Shown here in pieces: positions 10,438 through 20,404 of a stretch of DNA of 64,000 nt. Both the position numbers and the translations under genes were made by a program. The DNA comes from Conus ventricosus (Eukaryota > Mollusca > Gastropoda > Neogastropoda > Conidae): positions 81,487,603-81,551,602 of the forward strand of contig CM031611.1 of NCBI GenBank assembly GCA_018398815.1, in the 5' to 3' direction. How positions within the stretch are numbered: position 1 is the first letter of the stretch; every line of letters starts with the position of its first letter. Under the pieces are notes generated by a model. It worked only from the letters and a program-made list of their open reading frames with translations, was not told where the DNA came from and searched no databases.

Positions 10438-11857
10438 CTGCACATCAAAAACATCACATTGAAACAAACCATCAAACATGTGTTCAAAATCTCTAACAAT
10501 CACACAAAAATCATGCCAGTTACATGTTAAACAAAATGTGTTGGCAATGCGGGATCCCAACACAAACAGGTGATCACATTCATTCGTGTAAACAATATCG
10601 TCTTTAACTAGTAAGATGCCCTTATCTGTCACTGATCTGTCTCTACTAGGTGACAAAAAAAAAAGGTACCGCTGGAATCTTCATGCAATACACAAATGGG
10701 GAAGAAGAACTTGGTGTCAACATGCAAGCATTCCAATTTCAGAGTTGAGACAGTTCTTTGCAAAGCCACCAAAGCAGTGTTGCAGAACTCGACAACTGGT
10801 CTGGTGGACCTGTTCTCTGAAGCTCTTTCTCTGCCCTCTAAGCCCTGTGGACTCCAACATAAACAGCACAATCCTCTGTACAGCACTGGCTGCACTCAGT
10901 GCTGAAGTGCAGAAAGTGGTCCTGTAGTGGGTACCAGCACACTGCAATATCAGAGGCAATAAGATAGCATGGATGGTGCACTAAAGGAAAGACTGTCATC
11001 GAGGTGCTTCAGGAGGAGATGGCAATCCTACTACAACCTATACTGACAGCTTCCATCTACTGCAATGGAAGCTGGTAAACACTTTCTGCCTTCACCACTA
11101 AATACACGCAAATTTGGTGTTGGACATACAAACGACTGTCCCCACAGCGAGGGGCATATGACAGGATAACACATTCTCCAGAAGTGACCGAGACACGCTG
11201 CACAGTGAGCCAAGGTCTGGTCAACACTGACCGCACTGGACAGCTGATGGGGTACCCTGGAGGATCTGCCAGCAATCACGAGAGCCAATCCTGCTATGGT
11301 TTACAATGAAAGTGACACCACAGCGTACAGGGAAGCAGCAGGAGACTGGAGAAAAACAGCAATCATAAAAATCTTGGGGTGTTCCAACCTGAAGTATGGG
11401 CCCTGCAGAGGGAAAGGGGTCTCACTATCCAAAGAGAGAGCCAGTTTAAAAAGGCTTCTTGAACGACCGACTCCATGATGCCCCAAAATTTAAAGGTACA
11501 AAAGAAAGCATCAACACTGACATGTGCACTGTTCTAGCGAGGAAAGGAAACTGATATTACAGAATTCACAAAAGGAGCGCTGTATGTATCAAGAGTAACT
11601 CCTCTTGCTTCTCACCGTTGAACTGAACAACTTGCTAACATTTTCTTTTTTTTTTTCTTTTTCCGATGTAAGGCACTGATTTAAGCTCAAGTACAATTTA
11701 ATGAGGCATTTGTTTGGACAAGTCAGTACGAAAGAAAAAAAAAATCTTTTTCAAGGCATTTTCCATTCAAAAAAAAATTTTTTTTTTTTAAACCACAAAA
11801 AAAAAACCTAAACCCAAAGAAGGTAAGGTTGTACATGCTCACACAGCCCACAAATAC
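10438..11857. other. Intron between DNA-binding exons 3 and 4
   Basis: About 1.4 kb of intron. Both strands carry short open frames (60-103 codons) but none has a recognisable motif or paired splice signals. Near 11,640-11,810 there are A/T homopolymers. Confidence 0.5.
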
Positions 11858-12046
11858 CTGGAATAAATTGGTGACCCAGTCGACGCCGGCCTGTGGCACC
11901 TCATATGGTATGACGACCGACTGTCTGGAGGTCACAGGGTCTTCCATATACTGCGCCGTCTTGTGTTCACAGCGCACCAGGTGGTTGGCCGCCTTGACGT
12001 TCTTCTTCTGGTCTTCACTGGCGTGGTTGGGGCACCGCTTCACCAC
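11858..12046 (-). CDS. p53/p63/p73-family gene, DNA-binding exon 3 (first zinc ligands)
   Basis: The 189-bp exon encodes [20 protein letters not shown], then [20 protein letters not shown] and [20 protein letters not shown], ending LFQ. KRCPNH carries the equivalents of human R175, zinc ligands C176 and H179; the SVVIPYE strand and the D-P-T-RQS loop match the immunoglobulin-like fold. It is phase 0 at both ends: donor CAG|GTATTT and acceptor GGACACCAG|GTG. The acceptor is odd: its pyrimidine tract is poor, and the 33-bp minisatellite begins about 9 bases upstream, so branch point and tract lie in repeat DNA. Confidence 0.95.
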
Positions 12047-12054
12047 CTGGTGTC

Positions 12055-12840
12055 CACACAATCAACCTCTTCAGATCTCGTGAAGTGCACACAATCAACC
12101 TCTTCAGATCTCGTGAAGTGCACACAATCAATCTCTTCAGATCTCGTGAAGTGCACACAATCAATCTCTTCAGATCTCGTGAAGTGCACACAATCAATCT
12201 CTTCAGATCTCGTGAAGTGCACACACACACAATCTCTTCAGATCTCGTGAAGTGCACACAATCAATCTCTTCAGATCTCGTGAAGTGCACACAATCAATC
12301 TCTTCAGATCTCGTGAAGTGCACACAATCAATCTCTTCAGATCTCGTGAAGTGCACACAATCAATCTCTTCAGATCTCGTGAAGTGCACACAATCAATCT
12401 CTTCAGATCTCGTGAAGTGCACACAATCAATCTCTTCAGATCTCGTGAAGTGCACACACACACAATCTCTTCAGATCTCGTGAAGTGCATACACACACAA
12501 TCTCTTCAGATCTCGTGAAGTGCACACACACATAATCTCTTCAGATCTCGTGAAGTGCATACACACACAATCTCTTCAGATCTCGTGAAGTGCATACACA
12601 CACAATCTCTTCAGATCTCGTGAAGTGCACACACACACAATCTCTTCAGATCTCGTGAAGTGCACACACACACACAATCTCTTCAGATCTCGTGAAGTGC
12701 ACACACACACAATCTCTTCAGCTCTCGTGAAGTGCACACACACAATCTCTTCAGCTGTCGTGAAGTGCACACAATCAATCTCTTCAGCTCTCGTGAAGTG
12801 CACACACACAATCTCTTCAGCTGTCGTGAAGTGCACACAC
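12055..12840. repeat. 33-38 bp minisatellite abutting a splice acceptor (block 1)
   Basis: About 23 tandem units of CACACAATCAATCTCTTCAG + ATCTCGTGAAGTG (33 bp), with longer variants in which the first word is a (CA)n run. The two units nearest the exon have AACC instead of AATC; from 12,720 the core changes from AGATCTC to AGCTCTC or AGCTGTC. The array begins 9 bp from the exon start on the intron side, so it supplies the last part of the intron of the p53-family gene. Overlapping open frames on both strands are repeat translations. Confidence 0.95.
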
Positions 12841-13339
12841 CAGGCATGGGAATTGACTGAAAGGGAAAACTCTGAAATCTAGGGGGGTCCGGGGGCATGC
12901 CCCCCCCGGAAATTGTTTTTTTCAAGATCAAAATCTGTGCAATCTGGGCTATCCTGACTTCATTTTTATGGATTTAAGAACGTAAAAAAAAATGAAGTAA
13001 ATTAGCATTAAAACAACAAACAAAAACAATTTTCACACAAAATGTTTTTATTCAGTTCTATGAGTTTATCTCCAGCTGACTACAAAGATCACACAGGCTC
13101 AAAAAACAAACAAAACAAACAACAAAAACAAAACAACAATCAACCAACCCAACCAATCCAAACAATCACCAATCAACCAACCAACCAACTGGTCAACCAA
13201 CCAAACAAGAAACACCCCCACACACACAAAAGAAAAGTTAAGCCTGCACACATTCACTTGAAACTGGTTACAGACACTGGCACCAGGCATTACTTTTAGA
13301 GCTGAGGCAAGCATCTCTGAAGAGAAAACAGGAAGGTAT

Positions 13340-13645
13340 TTGAAGTTTACTGCTGAGAAGACCGTCACACAAGCAGCTCCCCTGTTTACTGCTGTCACTG
13401 AGAAGACTGTCACACAAGCAGCTCCCCTGTTTACTGCTGTCACTGAGAAGAATGTCACACAAGCAGCTCCCCTGTTTACTGCTGTCACTGAGAAGAATGC
13501 CATACAAGCAGCTCCCTTGTTTACTGCTGTCACTGAGAAGAATGTCATACAAGCAGCTCCCTTGTTTACTGCTGTCACTGAGAAGAATGTCAACAAGCAG
13601 CTCCCTTGTTTACTGCTGTCACTGAGCTTGTTTACTGCTGTCACT
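13340..13645. repeat. 43-45 bp minisatellite inside element B
   Basis: About seven units with GAGAAGAATGTCACACAAGC and AGCTCCCCTGTTTACTGCTG. In the minus-strand frame next to the finger each unit encodes TFFSVTAVNKGAAC, so the unit is built around the short hydrophobic FFS motif that normally follows the BED finger in these proteins. Confidence 0.88.
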
Positions 13646-13930
13646 GAGAAGAATGTCACACAGAGACGCACACTTATCCAGATGCTTCTTTGAGCGGAGA
13701 TGGTCAGTCAGTGTTGAAACACCACGACTGGCGTAAGATACGTCTTTGTTGCAGACAATACACCGTGCAGCTCCACTGATATTTATCTTGCGAAAGCGCG
13801 TCCCAAGGCGCTCCTTCTTTACTACATCTCCGATTTCCATCTCCACAACTACAAATATCCACTCCCATTTCCATTTATTTGGGCACTTGTCTTCGAACGG
13901 ATCGCCGAAGTTTACCACACGACCAAGGAC
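13630..13930 (-). pseudogene. BED-type zinc-finger exon of element B
   Basis: The minus frame reads CPNKWKWEWIFVVVEMEIGD, then ISGAARCIVCNKDVSYASRG and VSTLTDHLRSKKH: a full CX2CX16HX5H finger (CIVC, H, H). The YY1-like ATGGCGTCC at about 13,934 is in another frame and meets a stop after seven codons, so the start codon of the ancestral gene appears shifted out of frame. After the finger the frame enters the minisatellite. The catalytic transposase domain is missing. Confidence 0.65.
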
Positions 13931-14315
13931 GCCATGTTGAAAACTCGCCTGTTCAAAGTTTGCGCATGCGCAGAAAGTCACGACATTCACAAATTTGGGC
14001 TGCCCGCGAGAGTTAATAGCTGCTGTTGCTGGCGATTCGGGTAAGTGAGGCAGGCGTTCGCAGCACGCAAACACAGTACGCTCGCGTTCCGCAATAGTCT
14101 CGATCGTCCATACCCAAACTTCCGCGAGAACGAGAACAGAGAACGAGATAACGCTCGCGTTAGTATAACTGAGACTAGTTCAGCAACAGCTAAAACCGGT
14201 GCTTTATATTTTTTGTACCCCAGATTTTTTTTTTCGCGGACGCAATTTCGTTTTCGCGGAAAGCAAATTTTACTGCCGCGGAAATCAGCGTTTTCGCTGA
14301 CAATTCCCATGCCTG

Positions 14316-15410
14316 ACACACACAATCTCTTCAGCTCTCGTGAAGTGCACACACACAATCTCTTCAGCTCTCATGAAGTGCACACACACAATCTCTTCAG
14401 CTCTCGTGAAGTGCACACACACAATCTCTTCAGCTCTCGTGAAGTGCACACACACAATCTCTTCAGCTGTCATGAAGTGCACACACACAATCTCTTCAGC
14501 TGTCATGAAGTGCACACACACAATCTCTTCAGCTGTCGTGAAGTGCACACAATCAATCTCTTCAGCTCTCGTGAAGTGCACACACACAATCTCTTCAGCT
14601 GTCGTGAAGTGCACACACACAATCTCTTCAGCTGTCGTGAAGTGCACACACACAATCTCTTCAGCTCTCGTGAAGCGCACACACACAATCTCTTTAGCTC
14701 TTGTGAAGTGCACACACACAATCAATCTCTTCAGTTCTCGTGAAGTCCACACACACACAATCTCTTCAGCTCTCATGAAGCGCACACACACAATCTCTTC
14801 AGCTCTCGTGAAGTGCACACACACAATCTCTTCAGCTCTCGTGAAGCGCACACACACAATCAATCTCTTCAGCTCTCGTGAAGCGCATACACACAATCAA
14901 TCTCTTCAGTTCTCGTGAAGTCCACACACACACAATCTCTTCAGCTCTCATGAAGTGCACACACACAATCTCTTCAGCTCTCATGAAGTGCACACACACA
15001 ATCTCTTCAGCTCTCATGAAGTCCACACACACAATCTCTTCAGCTCTCATGAAGTCCACACACACAATCTCTTCAGCTCTCGTGAAGCGCACACACACAA
15101 TCTCTTCAGTTCTCTGAAGTGCACACACACAAAATCTCTTCACTTCTCGTGAAGCGCACACACACAATCTCTTCAGCTCTCGTGAAGTGCACACACACAA
15201 AATCTCTTCACTTCTCGTGAAGCGCACACACACACACACACACAATCTCTTCACTTCTCGTGAAGCGCACACACACAATCTCTTCAGCTCTGTGAAGTGC
15301 ACACACACAATCTCTTCAGTTCTCGTGAAGCGCACACACACAATCTCTTCAGTTCTCATGAAGCGCACACACACAATCTCTTCAGTTCTCGTGAAGTGCA
15401 CACACACAAT
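14316..15410. repeat. 31-38 bp minisatellite (block 2, continuation)
   Basis: About 33 units of (CA)n-AATCTCTTCAGCTCTCGTGAAG, continuing block 1 across the insertion of element B. Variants AGCTGTC, AGTTCTC, ACTTCTC and GAAGCGC cluster regionally, as expected when groups of units are duplicated. The right end dissolves into unique sequence at about 15,410. On the minus strand each unit ends GATTGTGTG, similar to the last intron bases before the exon at 12,046. Confidence 0.95.
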
Positions 15411-16021
15411 CCATTATGCTTTCTCACTTGTTTTTGCACTTTCGCAGCAGACTTCCCTTTCCTCACATGATACAGTAATCATGTCTCTGATTGCAGTCAA
15501 GAGAGAAGAAATTTGTTTACTTCCTCCCATGGCCAATACGGAGCAGTACATTCATACCTACTGATACCATCAGGGCCTACATACGGCTTTAAATACCAAC
15601 CCATCCAACTGTCCATGACATCTAAGCCTTCTGGCGGACACGTGACATTTACTCTTCACTTGTCCATCAGGCAACCAAATGTTTTTGTTGTGTCAGTTAA
15701 AAAACAGCTGAGAAGTAATCTTTGGTGTAGACTTATCACATAGGTATTCCAATGCAGGCCCCTTGACTGGCGAACAGCGCTGCAGGAGCGACATTTTCCG
15801 TGTTTTCAACTTGTGCAAACCACATAAAAATGGCCGATTTAAACAATAAAAATAACACCAATCAATTTACCAGTCTTTTTTCTTTTCTTTTGGATAGGTT
15901 TTATAATTTAAAAGAACATAATAAGTTTATTATCAACCTTGTAAAGAAGTACTTCTCCGCGGTTGGGAGGCATGCCGTCATGACTTTCAGAACACAAGTT
16001 TTTACACCCACTTTCTTCCCC
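15411..16021. other. Intron, no gene seen
   Basis: Unique-looking intron sequence between the minisatellite and an inverted-repeat element. No exon signals are found. Confidence 0.5.
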
Positions 16022-16294
16022 TGACGAGGGGAGCGCGGCGCGCACAAATAGCTCAATGAAACTCATACAGAGTTGTAGAGGAGACTTCAAGCTTCATTTT
16101 CGTATGCAGTAAGGGTATAGAAAATTTTTTAGTTAAGTTCCCTAAAATTATGTTTTAAAACTTCAAATTACTCTAAACTCCGTAAATATGAACGAAATCT
16201 GTTCAAAAATATATCAAATTAAAGTTCATATTCTGCACTTTCCAATAAATGGGGTCAAACAAATACGAAACAGTGCGCCGCGCTCCCCCGGTGG
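16022..16294. mobile_element. MITE-like element with GC-rich inverted ends
   Basis: The left end has GGGGAGCGCGGCGCGCAC and the right end GTGCGCCGCGCTCCCCC, an inverted repeat of about 17 bp with one or two changes, bounding about 270 bp of AT-rich DNA with no coding capacity. The target duplication is unclear. The superfamily cannot be assigned from the ends alone. It lies 40 bp upstream of a candidate plus-strand first exon. Confidence 0.55.
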
Positions 16295-16336
16295 TTCCCC
16301 GTATATCACTATTGGAAGACTTGAAGCATGTCAACA

Positions 16337-16433
16337 ATGGCGGACGAGTCAGACGTATCTGTGTCATCGCTTACAAATCCAACACTATTTTCACCGAATT
16401 TTCAACATCCAGCGCTAGAAACAACACAGAAAG
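16337..16433 (+). CDS. Candidate plus-strand first coding exon (unknown protein)
   Basis: From ATG in CAACAATGGCGGACG the frame reads MADESDVSVSSLTNPTLFSP, then NFQHPALETTQK, ending in a strong donor AAG|GTAAGT after 32 codons plus one base. An ATGGCGG start, Ser/Asp-rich N-terminus and consensus donor are what a genuine first exon looks like. No continuation exon could be identified downstream on the plus strand, and I do not recognise the protein. It sits inside a minus-strand intron of the p53-family gene. It could be a nested gene's first exon, or the first exon of a DNA transposon whose other parts are lost; the inverted-repeat element just upstream favours the second. Confidence 0.4.
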
Positions 16434-17989
16434 GTAAGTCGATATATTTACTAAATTCTGTAAGTTATATTTTGTGTACTTAGAGCGCGATTGTATTAAA
16501 AATCTTTTTTCAAAACATGTGACCTGAGAGAGCCTTTTTTTAATCGACACTTCAACTTCATGATCGACTTTATTTATCTTCAGCTGTGTGGAAGGATTTT
16601 TAACATTGTAATCAAGTAATCGAAACATCAATTTGAAAAACCTGTGTGATAAAAATATGATTTACATTGCAGTTCTTCAGTATTTCTTATGAAAAGGTCA
16701 CGCGACTTGGATCAAGTTAGGGTCCTGAACAGAACGTGTCGTCTGCTCAAACACTTGGCCGCGATGATCGCGGCCGCGACGAAGTCACTGAATGCATTGC
16801 TTTTACAAACTCTGTAGATTCTCTTGCGCGCGTGCATGCATGTATACACACACACACACACAATGAGATTCATCTCATACTGTAAACATCACAAGAATAC
16901 AAAGACCTTGGCACAAAAAAAAATAGTTTGCTGCTGATTTCAGTTTGTTTACTAAAATAAATTTGCAAACAGTGATTTATTTTAATGTAGTAAGAATTGC
17001 CCAAGCATATTGTTTTCTTCTCATTCTTATGTCCCTGACATATTTTCTGCCGTTGTTCATGGTATTTAGTAATTTTACCCATTAAAATTGCAACATAATT
17101 CATTAATGACTGTGCACTATATTATTGGGACTGAAAACTGTTAAAATATATTTTTGATGGCCGAAAAGCTGTTAAATGTATACTTTCTCTTCTTTATAAG
17201 ACCATATTTTATTGTTGCGTAATTAAAATTATGTATGAAATATCTCGCAAAATGTGTTATATATGTGTTTTATAAGCTTTTAAAAATCATTTTGGTATAA
17301 AAACAACAATGTACAACATACAGATACAAATTAATGAATATGTAAAGACAAACGTAATTTACGTAAAAAGTTACCCTTTTGAGCAAATTGCATATTTAAC
17401 CAACTTCAGCATTACACTGTTGACTATTTATTCAGAGAAGACAGAAGGAAAAAACTGGGCATTATCTATAAGTGCATGAGAGTAGCCAGGAACAATTTGG
17501 GCTCATTTGAGAACATAGAAATGGATTTATGGTACCTCAAAATTGGGGTCCGAAGCAAATTGCCACTTTCGCAAAATTTTCCAAAATTTCTTTAAAAAAT
17601 CATAACTTCGTCAAATATTATCATAAAAACATAAGTTTTATATCAATGTGTTCAGAAAATTGAGCTCTTTTAAATGAAACTACTTTTTAACAACTCTAGG
17701 CCGTTTCAAAAATCACCTTGGAATCTTTCTCTTTTCATATCTTTGTTACAGCACTCCACCCACTCAATCCCCTCGGCCACCCCTCCTCCTGCTTTCTTCC
17801 CCAGTGCTTTTTCTCATTACAGAATTCTACAAGGATGCCATCTTCCTACTGCAAGCGTGTTCTTCACATAAAATATGTTGGCAGCATTTAGGAATTGTGT
17901 TTGGTCAGAGAGGAAATGATAGATCTACTCCCTTTTTGTTTTCCAATATACGTAGTTTCGAAGTAATTTCTGAATGAATGAATGAATGA

Positions 17990-18057
<68 letters not shown>

Positions 18058-18404
18058 TGTTGTGTGCTGAAGAAGGAACCAGACAGGGAGCAAGTCAAGA
18101 GGTTTTATTATTTTAATTGGTCCGGGAATGTGTGAATGGTGAAAACATGAAATTCTTTTTCTCTTTTGTAATACACTGTAAAACACAACGAGAGACTTTT
18201 CTTTTTTTTTTACATATGAATAAATCATTTTACCATTTCATTTCTCTCTGATGGGCTCAATTACATGTGGGTGCAAGTAAAAAAGAGGAGAACAGGAGGG
18301 GACAAGAGATCTTCTTGTCTATTTGTCCCAGGACAATTAAAAATTACTTGAGAATTTCCAGCCCGGCTATGATAGTCATTGCGGAGTTGTACTGTTCATA
18401 CCCA
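16434..18404. other. AT-rich intron with a (TG)n tract
   Basis: Mostly AT-rich DNA with no coding signal. A (TG)n/(GT)n microsatellite with one interruption occupies about 17,993-18,065, next to a TGAA tetranucleotide run (17,973-17,992). Confidence 0.55.
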
Positions 18405-19397
18405 CAGGGATGAGAACAGATTTTAAAAAAGCAGAGGAGATTTTTCTGTTGGGGGTCTGGGGCAGAGCCCCCAGTGGGGTCAAGGGGCAACGCCCCTGCG
18501 GGGTCAGGGGGCAGCGCCCCCTGAAGCTGAAGCATTTTTAATATATAAAGAAGAAAAATCCACATTTAAAACCATCAAAATATGTTTCTAGCCCTTATCT
18601 AAATTGAACTAAATTTATCTACATTCTGTTATTAAAATCACATTTCACACAAGGCATTACTATTAAAACTAAACTATATTTCAGTTTTTTCACAAAAGGC
18701 ACATAAATACAAAAACAATTTGGCCTTACCTGCTAGTAGTAGTAGAAGTAGGCCTTTTTTCTTTTCTGCTTCAGTGTGTCCTTGGTAGAACACACTCTAT
18801 GCTGGCATTTGTCTTTCGATACTTCTTTATTTAGGCCTACAGTTCTCAAGGTTGATCTGTAGTGTAGGCCTCATACGACCTGTGAAACACCTACACCACT
18901 CAATGAAGTCTTTCAATTGAGTCTTAGTCCAAAATTACACCTCTCATTGAACTCTTTTTTTTATACTAACTAATGCTATTCTTAGTCAAAATCAACACTA
19001 ATTTAACACCAGCAATCGTAATGAAGCCACGACTTCCGAAGCCGATTTTCTTGTTGCAAGCAACACATAACGCCTGCTCTTCACTGCTTTTGCATATGCT
19101 ATCTCCAACTCTACTCCCACACACCTCTTCCTCGAGCCAGTTTTCTTTCCAACGGTTGGGATATTTTTTCCTTTTTTTTGCGATTTCGTTCGACGCCATG
19201 ACTCACAAATGACACTCGGTCGATCGGCGCTGTAAGCGGATGTGCAGTGGTTGGCCGGAGGCGTCTCGCCGAGATTGGGAGCCAAAAAATCGCGATAGCT
19301 TTTTTTTCTTTTTTTCGGCGGAGATTTTTTCGAACGGCGGAGATTTTTTAAAAAGACGGCGGAACGGCGGAGAACGGCGGAGCTGTTCTCATCCCTG
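18405..19397 (-). mobile_element. hAT-like element C (BED-finger relic)
   Basis: Perfect 15-bp inverted ends (CAGGGATGAGAACAG and its complement) bound 993 bp. ACCCA flanks both sides exactly (18,400-18,404; 19,398-19,402), or ACCCAC if the terminal C is shared. A G-rich hairpin cassette (18,450-18,535) ends CCCCTGAAGCTGAAG, as in element A. A BED-type exon is encoded near the right end. The element ends about 140 bp from the donor of the adjacent DNA-binding exon. Confidence 0.82.
18966..19199 (-). pseudogene. BED-type finger remnant of element C
   Basis: From an ATG in GTCATGGCGTCG the frame reads MASNEIAKKRKKYPNRWKEN, then LCVACNKKIGFGSRGF. The CX2C half of the finger and the NRW.E.W lead typical of the other copies are present. 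The His pair is lost because the frame changes after GFITIAG. It is therefore a broken DNA-binding domain. Confidence 0.6.
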
Positions 19398-19400
19398 ACC

Positions 19401-19550
19401 CACTGTGGCCACGAGGACTACAATACAGCTCCTCTTACCTCCTGGCAATGAACTGGGGCCACGAGGACTACAGTACAGCTCCTCTTACCTCCTGGCAATG
19501 AACTGGGGCCACGAGGACTACAATACAGCTCCTCTTACCTCCTGGCAATG
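19401..19550 (-). repeat. 50-bp triplication that includes a splice donor
   Basis: Three copies with exact 50-bp spacing: the word ACGAGGACTA lies at 19,411, 19,461 and 19,511. On the minus strand each copy contains CATTGCCAGGAG|GTAAGAGG, the last 12 bases of the DNA-binding exon 2 plus its donor. The copy nearest the exon is the real junction (19,539/19,538); the others place identical donors at 19,489/19,488 and 19,439/19,438 within the intron. Confidence 0.93.
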
Positions 19551-19676
19551 TTCTGGTTTGCTGAAGACTGGCATGGCGCGGATCTTTGTCCCCTGAGGGG
19601 CTGCCGTCACTGTCCTGAAGCGCACAGGGCAGGTGGTGGCCATGCGCACGTACAGCTTCTTCAGGCTGGGGGAATG
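19539..19676 (-). CDS. p53/p63/p73-family gene, DNA-binding exon 2
   Basis: The 138-bp exon encodes 46 residues: [20 protein letters not shown], then [20 protein letters not shown] and PEHCQE. It matches the LKKLY...TCP and PQG..IRAMPV segments of the p53 family core, which form the S2' and L2 lead. It is phase 0 at both ends: acceptor TTTCTGTCAG|CAT, donor GAG|GTAAGA. It joins TTWT of the previous exon and VVKRCPNH of the next. Its donor is the parent of the 50-bp triplication. Confidence 0.95.
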
Positions 19677-19734
19677 CTGACAGAAAAAAACAGCAGTCAG
19701 TCAGGTAGGTTTGTTCCATATGGCAAGTCAGAAA

Positions 19735-19860
19735 GAGAGAGAAAGAGAGAGAGAGAAAGAGTCAAATTTACAGAGAGAGAAATTAGAGTAAAAAGTTAAC
19801 AAAGTCAGAAAGGGAGAGAAAGAGAGGGAGAGAAAGAGTAAAATTTACAGAGAGAGAAGA
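19735..19860. repeat. Imperfect GA-rich microsatellite
   Basis: Runs of GAGAGAAAGA with two related blocks that each include AGTCAGAAAG and AAATTTACAGAGAGAGA. It served as the insertion target for the LINE copy at 19,859. Confidence 0.7.
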
Positions 19861-19948
19861 TAAGATAAATGTTGCTTATAGCCCAGCCGACCGCAAAGGG
19901 CCATATCAGGGCTGTCACCACGTTAAAATCAACTCACCAGTCATAAAG
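19859..19948 (-). mobile_element. 90-bp 5'-truncated Jockey-like LINE copy
   Basis: This contains only the LINE tail (plus-strand reading ATAGCCCAGCCGACCGCAAA through CAACTCACCAGTCAT). It is flanked by CAGAGAGAGAA at 19,848-19,858 and 19,949-19,959, an 11-bp target duplication within GA-rich DNA. Confidence 0.8.
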
Positions 19949-20158
19949 CAGAGAGAGAAATTAGAGTAAAAAAGTTAACAGAGTATATAAAGGCACACCC
20001 ACACAGAAATGGATAGTTGTCAAATATTTTATCCTAAATGTACATCTCAGCAATTTTGATTCCTCGATTTTTTGTTGTCAGTAAGCTTGATACCACATCC
20101 GACTGACCTTGCGCAGTCAGTCTTCTGCAGAGCAGATGATCAGGGACAGTGACGAGAC

Positions 20159-20161
<3 letters not shown>

Positions 20162-20192
<31 letters not shown>
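20162..20192. repeat. Poly(A) tract
   Basis: An uninterrupted A run of about 28 bases in the intron, preceded by GTAAA. No LINE tail adjoins it, so its origin is unclear. Confidence 0.7.
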
Positions 20193-20193
<1 letters not shown>

Positions 20194-20328
20194 AATATGA
20201 GGAGTTTTGGAGGGGGAATGCAACTTTCTGCAAGCAAACTTACCCAGCCAAAGAAAATGAAAATGACATGAGGGGGTGGCGGGGGAGCTGGGGGTTGGGA
20301 AGGGGAATGCAACCCTAAATAAACTTAC

Positions 20329-20404
20329 CGTCCATGTTGTTGACTTGGTTTCTTTGGAAGGTGCGAATGAGATTTCAAAACTGTACTGCCCAGGATAGTC
20401 CGAA
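20329..20404 (-). CDS. p53/p63/p73-family gene, DNA-binding exon 1
   Basis: The 76-bp exon encodes [20 protein letters not shown] then STTWT, aligning with the start of the p53-family core (the DYPG..F..F segment typical of p63/p73, followed by K of loop L1 and the T-W/C-T strand). One base completes the codon from the preceding exon (TT|T, Phe) and it ends in phase 0 with donor ACG|GTAAGT. The acceptor is GTGTGCAG. The K of ETKS corresponds to human K120. Confidence 0.94.

Larger units (their letters stand above)
12841..14315 (-). mobile_element. hAT-like element B (BED-finger relic) inside the minisatellite
   Basis: Inverted ends are 15 bp and perfect (CAGGCATGGGAATTG at left; its complement ends at 14,315). 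They are flanked by ACACAC on both sides (12,835-12,840; 14,316-14,321), inside the array that continues on either side. Near the left end is a CCGGGGGCATGCCCCCCCCGG-like hairpin also found in element D. Minus-strand content, 5' to 3': a G/C-rich leader, a BED-finger exon, a minisatellite, then AT-rich DNA. The 6-bp duplication agrees with elements D and E. Confidence 0.85.

Noticed and set aside
14045..14918. Long repeat-translating open frames on both strands (up to 232 codons)
   Set aside because: Both strands and several frames are open over the same minisatellite, as expected from stop-free repeat units.
12055..15410. CRISPR-like regular direct repeats
   Set aside because: Units are contiguous without unique spacers, the surrounding genome is clearly eukaryotic, and no Cas-like gene exists. 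It is a minisatellite.
18344..18565. Pro-rich frame GALPPDPAGALPLDPTG in element C
   Set aside because: It is the translation of the G-rich hairpin cassette; its repeats follow DNA hairpins, not protein structure.
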